DNA of 12,056 bases from assembly GCA_013154385.1 (NCBI GenBank), contig JAADCO010000035.1, forward strand, positions 1 to 12,056, in the 5' to 3' direction. This DNA is from Thermodesulfobacteriota bacterium. GTDB taxonomy: Bacteria; Desulfobacterota; Thermodesulfobacteria; Thermodesulfobacteriales; Thermodesulfatatoraceae. The notes beneath the pieces were generated by a model. It was not told where the DNA came from. It was given only the letters and a program-made list of their open reading frames with translations, and searched no databases. Positions 7,425 through 12,056 of this stretch are shown piece by piece (the stretch's first letter is position 1; every line of letters begins with the position of its first letter). Made by a program: the position numbers and the translations under genes.

Positions 7425-7484
7425 CGCCTCCCTTCTCCGTGCCCAGTGTTTTTTCATCTCAAATTGGCACAGGGAAGGGAGGTG
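7425..7484 (+). promoter_or_regulatory. long hairpin sequestering the rhomboid gene's Shine-Dalgarno (putative thermosensor or translational switch)
   Basis: The amt-rhomboid spacer holds an imperfect inverted repeat. Positions 7425-7445 pair with 7464-7484 around an 18-nt loop (7446-7463) that contains a T6 run. Thirteen consecutive pairs (7425/7484 to 7437/7472, two of them G.U) are followed by a C.A mismatch, five pairs (7439/7470 to 7443/7466), one mismatch and one pair. The 3' arm contains the whole SD, GGGAGGTG, four bases before the ATG at 7489. The 5' arm has CCTCCC as an anti-SD. The stem sits over the start codon region and has no trailing T-run, so it does not look like a terminator. 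In the mRNA it should hide the ribosome site. No clear promoter was found that would start transcription before 7425, so the transcript origin is open. Confidence 0.6.
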
Positions 7485-7488
7485 AACT

Positions 7489-8247
7489 ATGTTTCCAGTC
7501 CAAGACGATGCTCCACGGGTAGGTGTACCCTTAGCAACCTATCTGCTGATAGGTTTAAACGCCGTTGTCTTTTTTATTGAGCTTTCGTTACCCCAACCTG
7601 TGCTCGAAAAGATAATTTATCTTTTCGGCGTCGTCCCCGCACGGTTTACCGATCCCAACTTCACGGACCCTTACTTCACCCACCAGTGGGAACATCTCAA
7701 GTACCTCACCTTTCTCACCTGCATGTTCCTTCACGGGAGCTGGGTCCATTTCCTGGGTAACATGTGGACTCTGTGGATCTTCGGGGACAACGTAGAAGAT
7801 CGCATGGGCAGCGTGCGCTTCGTGATCTTCTACCTTCTCTGTGGGGTAGCGGCTTCCTTGATGCACATCTACATGCATCCCCATTCCACCGTGCCCACCA
7901 TCGGGGCTTCGGGAGCCATTTCCGGTGTCTTGGGGGCTTACTATGCCCTGTTTCCCTTCGCCCGGATCGTGGTCATGGTGCCCATCTTCATTTTCCCCTT
8001 TTTCTTCGAGTTGCCCGCTATTCTCTACCTGGCTTGGTGGTTCCTCTTCCAGGTCTTCAGCGGCATGCTCTCGGTGGTCCAGGGAGAGATCGTGGGTGGA
8101 GTGGCCTGGTGGGCTCACGCCGGCGGTTTCATAGCCGGGCTTCTCACCCATCGGTTCTTCTGTCTGGGGCGCCGGAAGCGCATCTGGCAGGATGAAAGGT
8201 CCCCTTGGGGGATCGTTCCCCTCCCCAGGGAACGTCTAAATCACTAA
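7489..8247 (+). CDS. rhomboid family intramembrane serine protease
   Basis: Predicted polytopic membrane protease, 252 residues, that cleaves transmembrane substrates within the bilayer. The catalytic dyad is visible: S141 in GASGAISG and H210 in WWAHAGGF. The oxyanion-supporting H-x-x-x-N motif is H87-F-L-G-N91 within FLHGSWVHFLGNMWTLWIFG. Hydrophobic helices flank these motifs, with the first at about 12-31, and about six spans are likely. The tail after 226 is basic and cytosolic. Start: ATG at 7489 with SD GGGAGGTGA. The downstream SDH-type protease begins 16 nt after the stop, so the pair is likely one operon for membrane-protein proteolysis. The first 45 codons are much richer in A/T than the rest. 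Substrates are unknown. Confidence 0.93.
   Translation: MFPVQDDAPRVGVPLATYLLIGLNAVVFFIELSLPQPVLEKIIYLFGVVPARFTDPNFTDPYFTHQWEHLKYLTFLTCMFLHGSWVHFLGNMWTLWIFGDNVEDRMGSVRFVIFYLLCGVAASLMHIYMHPHSTVPTIGASGAISGVLGAYYALFPFARIVVMVPIFIFPFFFELPAILYLAWWFLFQVFSGMLSVVQGEIVGGVAWWAHAGGFIAGLLTHRFFCLGRRKRIWQDERSPWGIVPLPRERLNH
8214..8234 (+). repeat. 7-bp hairpin at the rhomboid/SDH gene junction
   Basis: CGTTCCC (8214-8220) and GGGAACG (8228-8234) form a perfect stem with a CTCCCCA loop at the very end of the rhomboid coding region, 16 nt before the SDH gene's AGGAGG. There is no T-run after it. It may affect mRNA processing or coupling, or may simply reflect coding of the Pro/Arg-rich tail. Confidence 0.3.
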
Positions 8248-8263
8248 AAAAGGAGGTGTGACG

Positions 8264-9100
8264 ATGAGTGGCTTCGATATTTTCTGGCTGTTTTTCATCC
8301 TGATGACCTTGCAGCCTCTCCTGAGGCAGCGCTTTCTTGAGGCCGCGCGTCAGCGCATGATCGAAAAGATCGAAAAGATGCGCGGCTCGCGGGTCATCTT
8401 GCTCGTCCATCGCCAGGAGACCATGAGCTTCTTCGGTTTCCCGGTGATGCGTTACATTGACATCAACGACTCCGAGCAGGTCATTCGGGCCATCCACCTG
8501 ACGGACCCGGACGTGCCCATTGACATCATCCTCCATACTCCCGGAGGCCTGGTGCTGGCGGCCCTCCAGATCGCCAAGGCCCTCAAGCGCCACAAGGCCA
8601 AGACGACGGCCTTCGTCCCCCACTACGCCATGAGCGGTGGAACGCTCATCGCCCTGGCGGCGGACGAGATCGTCATGGACGAGCACGCCGTCCTGGGACC
8701 GGTTGATCCTCAGCTCGGTCAGTTCCCGGCGGCCTCCATCGTGAAGGTGAAACAGGAAAAGCCCGTGGAACGTATTGACGATCAGACCCTGATCATGGCA
8801 GATGTCTCGGAGAAGGCTTTACGGCAAATGAAAATTCAATTAAAAGACCTACTCTCTGGTAAGTATCCACCGGAGAAGATAGAGGAGTTGGCGGAGATCC
8901 TTTCGCAAGGGCGTTGGACGCATGACTATCCCATTACCTTTGAGGAGGCCACGAAGTTGGGCCTTCCGGTAAGGAAGGATATGCCCGTGGAGATATATCA
9001 ACTGATGAGTCTCTTTCCACAACCGGTGAGGCAGCAGCCCTCGGTGATGTTTGATCCTACCCCGCGGCGTGCCGGGCACGGCGAAGTCCGCGAGTCCTGA
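8264..9100 (+). CDS. membrane-anchored SDH-type serine protease (Clp-protease fold, SDH_sah family)
   Basis: 278-residue protein with an N-terminal membrane helix (about 5-20, FDIFWLFFILMTLQPLL) and a cytosolic Clp/crotonase-fold domain of the serine dehydrogenase proteinase (SDH_sah, Pfam PF01972) type. Visible signatures are IDIILHTPGG (86-95), a substrate-cleft glycine loop, and FVPHYAMSGGTLIALAADEIVMDEHAVLGPVDPQ (117-150), with likely nucleophile S124. A likely role is degradation of membrane or stress-damaged proteins, inferred from the family. The ATG at 8264 is chosen because AGGAGG (8251-8256) lies seven bases before it; the in-frame GTG at 8258 overlaps that SD. It follows the rhomboid gene by 16 nt and is closed by a hairpin. 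From about 8770 to 9060 the codons turn A/T-rich compared with the first half. Confidence 0.88.
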   Translation: MSGFDIFWLFFILMTLQPLLRQRFLEAARQRMIEKIEKMRGSRVILLVHRQETMSFFGFPVMRYIDINDSEQVIRAIHLTDPDVPIDIILHTPGGLVLAALQIAKALKRHKAKTTAFVPHYAMSGGTLIALAADEIVMDEHAVLGPVDPQLGQFPAASIVKVKQEKPVERIDDQTLIMADVSEKALRQMKIQLKDLLSGKYPPEKIEELAEILSQGRWTHDYPITFEEATKLGLPVRKDMPVEIYQLMSLFPQPVRQQPSVMFDPTPRRAGHGEVRES

Positions 9101-9106
9101 ATCGAG

Positions 9107-9128
9107 AGGGGAGCCGCAAGGCTCCCCT
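9107..9128 (+). terminator. hairpin after the rhomboid-SDH operon (probable terminator)
   Basis: AGGGGAGCC (9107-9115) pairs perfectly with GGCTCCCCT (9120-9128) around a GCAA tetraloop, six bases after the SDH stop. The 3' flank is TTATCG, a poor T-run, so termination may be partial and allow read-through into the next unit. Confidence 0.6.
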
Positions 9129-9133
9129 TATCG

Positions 9134-9149
9134 TGAAATCAGAATTTCA
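9134..9149. promoter_or_regulatory. small palindrome before the DUF505-like gene (possible operator)
   Basis: TGAAAT (9134-9139), CAGA, ATTTCA (9144-9149), between the hairpin and the SD. No -35/-10 pair is apparent nearby, so this is a short dyad of uncertain meaning. Confidence 0.2.
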
Positions 9150-9169
9150 TAAGGAACAGGAGGGGAAAA

Positions 9170-11101
9170 ATGATCATCAAGAGAGAACATGCGGAGGCGC
9201 TAAAGAGGCTCCTGCGTTTCGAGAGGGAGACCCAGACCAAGGGCATGGAATGCGAAAAGGACGAAGAGAAGCTCTTTCTGGAGCTTGAGAGGCAGGCTCT
9301 GATCCGTCCTTCGTCCCCTCTGAAATGGGAACTCACCTACCACGGAACCCAGCTGGCCGAGCTCCTGGAATCTCTTACGGAAAAGGGAAAGCTCGCCCCG
9401 CCCGAGTCCTGGCCGGAGGGTTTTCGCTGGCTGGGAAGCGAGATCGTGGCCATGCTTGAGGCCGCCTCCCTGGCCGGGCAAGTGGGTCCTCTGGCCATCG
9501 AGCCCCTGAAGGAAAGGGGTTTCGCCCAGGAGGTCAAGGACCCGGAGACCGGACGGGAATACATAGGTCTTACCGAAGCGGGAAAACAGGTCTTTGAGAT
9601 CTATCGTGCGCTCGAGCCGGAGCTTGAGATCTCCTCCGAACTGGCCCAGGAGATCCGCAAGCTGCCCACCGGTCCGGCGCGCGCCTCGCTCCTCACCACC
9701 GACACCCACACCAAGCATCTCCTCGAGGCCATGCGTCTCATCGCTTACAGCGTTCCGGCCTCGGACATCTTCGCCTTCACGGCCCTCGGGCAAGCGGTCA
9801 AGAAGACCCTTACCTACGGCGGCTTTGGCGAAGGCGACGTGCTTACCGGGGATCTCCTCTGGGCCCTGGCGGACGTGGCTGATGGCCGCGAGGTGCCGGA
9901 GGCCACCTTTGCCGTGCTCCAAGCCCTTGGCTATCTCGACGACAAGGGCGAGCTTTTGCCTGCGGGCTACTGGGCCCTTGAGACCCTGCGCCTCTGGAAG
10001 CGCGACTATCTCCCCGACGCCTGGACCATCGCCATCGAAGACAACGAGGTGGAGATCCTCGAGACCATCAAGTTCCTCTGGGAGAAGACCGCCAACAATC
10101 CGGAGGAAACCCCCACCTTCGAAAACCTGAGAAGGGAGATGATCGACCGCAAGATCCGCCAGTACAAGGAGATCCTTGCCCGTTACGGACGCCGGATCGA
10201 AGAGATGCCCGAACGGTATCGCCAGATTGCCGGCGAGTTCATGCTGGCCAAGGATCTTGCCCGCTGGTACGACAACAACTTTCATCTGAGACTCTCCCTC
10301 TACAGCCTGGAGTCCTTCCAGCTCATCCACACCACCGAGGACCACAAGGGCCGGGAGGTCTTCGATCTCACGGAGTTCGGCAAGCAGGTCATCGAAGACC
10401 AGAACACCGGCGCGCGGGACATAAGCTCAACGGCGGTCAAGGCCATCACCATGACCCATCGTTCCTTCTCCGCGCCCAACATCTCCTGGGTGGAAGAGGC
10501 CAAGGAGGCCGGGCTCCTCGGTACGGCCGAACCCACGCGGTCCGGGTACTTCTACGCCAGGCTGGCGGAGAGCATCTCGCGCGTGCCGCATCTTACGCGC
10601 TACGAGGCCGAGATCCTGGCGAGCATTCCCGCCCGGGGCATCACGGTGGAAGAGCTCTTCGAGGTCGTCGGCGGCGGCGAGAAGCGGCGCTTCAAGTGGG
10701 CCCTCGAAAAGCTCGAGGCGCGTCATCTCTTGAACGTCCTTCCCGACGGAAACGTCATCGAGACCGAGGCCGGAGAGCTCTTGGATCGGGCTGTCTCGGG
10801 TGTGCCCAAGAACTTCGGCCATCCCATCAACCCCCTCATCTATCGTGTGCTGAAGGCCCTTTCCGAAGTGGGAACCCTCTTCGTCAAGGAGCGCCGCATC
10901 CGCATCCTCCCCAAGAACATAAAAGAAGCCCTCAAGCGCAGCGGTCTGCCCAAGGAGGTCTTTGACGAGGCCCTCACCGCCGCGCGTCACGCGGGCTACG
11001 TGGGGAAGAACACCGTTACCGAAGCCGGAGTGCTGGTCCTCGAAGCCGTGGAGAAGATGAATCCTCCGGAGGAGATCAGGTCCTATTTCGAGGAGGAATA
11101 A
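9170..11101 (+). CDS. DUF505-like protein with repeated winged-helix-like modules
   Basis: 643-residue protein with no signal peptide or membrane span, Leu/Glu/Lys-rich and probably cytosolic. The opening MIIKREHAEALKRL, the length and the repeated layout match my recollection of DUF505 (PF04458), a family of unknown function in thermophilic archaea and bacteria. A motif of type hydrophobic-T-E-x-G-K-x-V-x-E recurs: LTYHGTQLAELLES (55-68), LTEAGKQVFEIYRAL (134-148), LPAGYWALETLRL (263-275), LTEFGKQVIED (400-410), ETEAGELLDRAV (531-542) and VTEAGVLVLEAVEK (616-629), with weaker copies at 204 and 457. This strand-turn-helix ending is typical of the wing and last helix of winged-helix domains, so nucleic-acid or protein binding is inferred. 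ATG 9170 has GGAGGGG at 9159-9165. The TAA overlaps the next ATG (TAATG). No catalytic motif is seen. Confidence 0.75.
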   Translation: MIIKREHAEALKRLLRFERETQTKGMECEKDEEKLFLELERQALIRPSSPLKWELTYHGTQLAELLESLTEKGKLAPPESWPEGFRWLGSEIVAMLEAASLAGQVGPLAIEPLKERGFAQEVKDPETGREYIGLTEAGKQVFEIYRALEPELEISSELAQEIRKLPTGPARASLLTTDTHTKHLLEAMRLIAYSVPASDIFAFTALGQAVKKTLTYGGFGEGDVLTGDLLWALADVADGREVPEATFAVLQALGYLDDKGELLPAGYWALETLRLWKRDYLPDAWTIAIEDNEVEILETIKFLWEKTANNPEETPTFENLRREMIDRKIRQYKEILARYGRRIEEMPERYRQIAGEFMLAKDLARWYDNNFHLRLSLYSLESFQLIHTTEDHKGREVFDLTEFGKQVIEDQNTGARDISSTAVKAITMTHRSFSAPNISWVEEAKEAGLLGTAEPTRSGYFYARLAESISRVPHLTRYEAEILASIPARGITVEELFEVVGGGEKRRFKWALEKLEARHLLNVLPDGNVIETEAGELLDRAVSGVPKNFGHPINPLIYRVLKALSEVGTLFVKERRIRILPKNIKEALKRSGLPKEVFDEALTAARHAGYVGKNTVTEAGVLVLEAVEKMNPPEEIRSYFEEE

Positions 11102-11103
11102 TG
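11091..11103 (+). promoter_or_regulatory. coupled stop/start (TAATG) with embedded SD
   Basis: AGGAGG (11091-11096) lies within the last codons of the DUF505-like gene. TAA (11099-11101) shares its final A with the ATG (11101-11103) of the RAMP-like gene. This arrangement strongly suggests translational coupling and co-production of the two proteins. Confidence 0.8.
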
Positions 11104-11826
11104 GAAATCAAGTATCTCCTGGCGCACACCCCTTTGGCCGCGGGGAGGCAGGGTTTCCCGAAGGAGGAGGGGAAACCCTATCTCCCCGGCCGTCTCCTGC
11201 GGGAGTCCCTGGAGACGGCCCTTTTCTTCTACGCCTTGGGAAAAGACCCGGAGTTCGCCGAGCTGGTGCGGGTGTTTCTCCTGGCCGGCAAGTTCGAGCG
11301 GATCGCCTCGGTGCGCGACTTTCTGCTCGAAAGGCTGCGGGAGAGATACGAAGAGGTGGCCGCCCTGGAGCTTCCGGAAAAGATCTTCCTTCCGGATATC
11401 ACCAGCCGGCGCATCCTCACCGTGGATCTCGAAAACGGCGAGATCGTGAGGCGAGGGGACCATCAGGTCTTCATCGGGGTGCTTCCCCTGGAGCTTGATC
11501 TTCCCGGAATCTTCAAATACGCCGGGCTCAGCTTCTGCGAGGCCCTGGCGCGCGCGGAGCTGAGAAGGCTGAGGGAGACCATTCCCTCGCTCGTGCCCTT
11601 CTACGAAGGTCTGACCAATCGTCTGCGGCGCATGACGGTCTGCCTGCGGACCGGTTACTGGACGGACGACGTCTTCGGCGGCCTGTTGCTTGCCTACTGG
11701 CGGGTGAAGGAGGTCCGCGAGGTGATCAGGCGCCGTCTGCGCGAAGATCCCGCCCCGCGCACGCTTCTCTACAGCCCCAAGGACAAGGCCACTTTGGGCT
11801 GGATAGAGCTCACGGACGAGATCTAG
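11101..11826 (+). CDS. putative RAMP-superfamily protein, Csm5-like, outside any visible CRISPR locus
   Basis: 241-residue soluble protein, not firmly recognised. Several points recall Csm5-type RAMP proteins of type III CRISPR complexes. An N-terminal strand is followed by a linker and PYLPGRLLRESLETAL (26-41), close to the RAMP pattern Y-I-P-G-S-S-L-K-G-A-L-R-T-A-L. There is a middle strand pair FIGVLPLELDLPG (124-136), then LRTGYWTDDVFGGLLLA (182-198) where Csm5 has its Gly-rich loop, and near the C-terminus SPKDKATLGWIELT (225-238), like the Csm5 ending P-K-x-x-x-x-L-G-W-V-x-L. It is shorter than typical Csm5 (over 300). No Cas10, Csm2-4, Cas6 or repeat array is nearby. It is coupled to the DUF505-like gene and probably acts with it. 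RNA binding is inferred. Its TAG overlaps the TAG of aroK on CTAG (11823-11826). Confidence 0.55.
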   Translation: MEIKYLLAHTPLAAGRQGFPKEEGKPYLPGRLLRESLETALFFYALGKDPEFAELVRVFLLAGKFERIASVRDFLLERLRERYEEVAALELPEKIFLPDITSRRILTVDLENGEIVRRGDHQVFIGVLPLELDLPGIFKYAGLSFCEALARAELRRLRETIPSLVPFYEGLTNRLRRMTVCLRTGYWTDDVFGGLLLAYWRVKEVREVIRRRLREDPAPRTLLYSPKDKATLGWIELTDEI

Positions 11827-12056
11827 GACGAAGAGGGCAGGGCGGAGATTATCTCCGAAACCGTCTCCTCCGGGGATTTGCCCTCGGTGGGGCAGGTGAG
11901 ATGGGCAAATCTCCGGTAAAGCGGTGTCCGGGCCTCAAGGATCTCTTCGATCTCGGCGAGGACGTCTTTTCCCGTGAGGCTTGGCCGCTGCGAGGCCGTC
12001 TTCTGGTCGGCAGAGAGCCTCCGGGAGATGGTCTCCGGGGAAGCCGTGAGCCAAAC
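11823..12056 (-). CDS. aroK: shikimate kinase, C-terminal part (start beyond window)
   Basis: Reading the minus strand from base 12056 gives 77 residues ending at TAG (11825-11823). The segment VWLTASPETISRRL, then TASQRPSLTG, EIEEILEARTPLYRRFA and a final SPEETVSEIISAL match the C-terminal half of shikimate kinase: the lid region with R-P-S-L-T, the conserved E-x-R-x-P-L-Y-R helix and the last helix. The enzyme phosphorylates shikimate with ATP in the pathway to aromatic amino acids. The P-loop and shikimate-binding half lie outside the window, so activity cannot be judged here. aroK and aroL cannot be distinguished from this fragment. It converges on the RAMP-like gene with overlapping stop codons. 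Confidence 0.87.
   Translation of the reverse strand, partial: VWLTASPETISRRLSADQKTASQRPSLTGKDVLAEIEEILEARTPLYRRFAHLTCPTEGKSPEETVSEIISALPSSS

Noticed and set aside
7399..7427. TTGACA at 7399 and TTGACG at 7421 as -35 boxes for the rhomboid gene
   Set aside because: No acceptable -10 occurs 16-18 bp after either. Starts from these boxes would also cut into the hairpin. Kept only as an unexplained 22-bp-spaced TTGAC pair.
7465..7480. TGGCAC before the rhomboid gene as a second sigma-54 promoter
   Set aside because: No TTGC element follows at the required spacing, and the sequence is explained as part of the 3' arm of the SD hairpin.
7425..7484. The long spacer hairpin as the amt terminator
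   Set aside because: The 3' arm is followed by TGAACTATG with no T-run, and it overlaps the next gene's SD. The T6 run lies in the loop, not after the stem.
9098..9139. UGA of the SDH gene followed by a stable hairpin, as in a bacterial SECIS, in an organism with SelA
   Set aside because: Read-through would add only 11 residues (I-E-R-G-A-A-R-L-P-L-S) before the next in-frame TGA, no redox motif is formed, and the protein is already full length. A terminator is the simpler reading.
9200..10345. 381-codon open frame antisense to the DUF505-like gene
   Set aside because: Same cause: high GC3 in the real gene removes stops on the other strand. No recognisable domain or SD.
9170..12056. CRISPR array or other cas genes near the RAMP-like protein
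   Set aside because: No regularly spaced repeats on either strand, and the flanks are the DUF505-like gene and shikimate kinase.

Overview
The window is a gene-dense, GC-rich bacterial chromosome segment. Short spacers, ATGA and TAATG start/stop overlaps, good Shine-Dalgarno (SD) sites, a sigma-54 promoter and Lys/Glu/Arg-rich proteins point to an anaerobic, probably thermophilic Gram-negative bacterium. A Thermodesulfobacteriota-like or deltaproteobacterial sulfur-metabolising lineage is my best guess, inferred from the mix of families (amphi-Trp, SelA, DUF505-like, SDH-type protease, QRPSLT-type shikimate kinase) and not from a marker gene. SelA implies that the organism makes selenocysteine. 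No rRNA, tRNA, insertion sequence, CRISPR array or prophage gene is visible.

Layout. (1) 1-255 (+) is the end of a small amphi-Trp domain protein. (2) 252-3933 (-) is an operon-like block, in transcription order selA, a TPR protein and an MBL-fold hydrolase, with every junction overlapping. (3) 4038-5981 (+) is a membrane diguanylate cyclase divergent from selA, ending in a hairpin terminator that contains its stop codon. (4) 6078-7380 holds a 23-bp dyad, a consensus sigma-54 promoter, a strong SD and an Amt ammonium transporter: a nitrogen-controlled unit. (5) 7425-9128 is a membrane-proteolysis pair, a rhomboid protease followed 16 nt later by a membrane-anchored Clp-fold SDH-type protease. 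A long hairpin traps the rhomboid SD, and a second hairpin closes the unit. (6) 9170-11826 is a two-gene operon: a large protein that looks like DUF505, built from repeated winged-helix-like modules, translationally coupled to a small Csm5-like RAMP protein. (7) 11823-12056 (-) is the C-terminus of shikimate kinase.

The parts most likely to be undescribed are the RAMP-like protein paired with the DUF505-like protein with no CRISPR locus in sight, and the SD-masking hairpin ahead of the rhomboid/SDH protease pair, a possible RNA thermosensor or translational switch. The amt control region is also unusually clear. Long antisense ORFs opposite amt, selA and the DUF505-like gene are GC-driven shadows and are not annotated.
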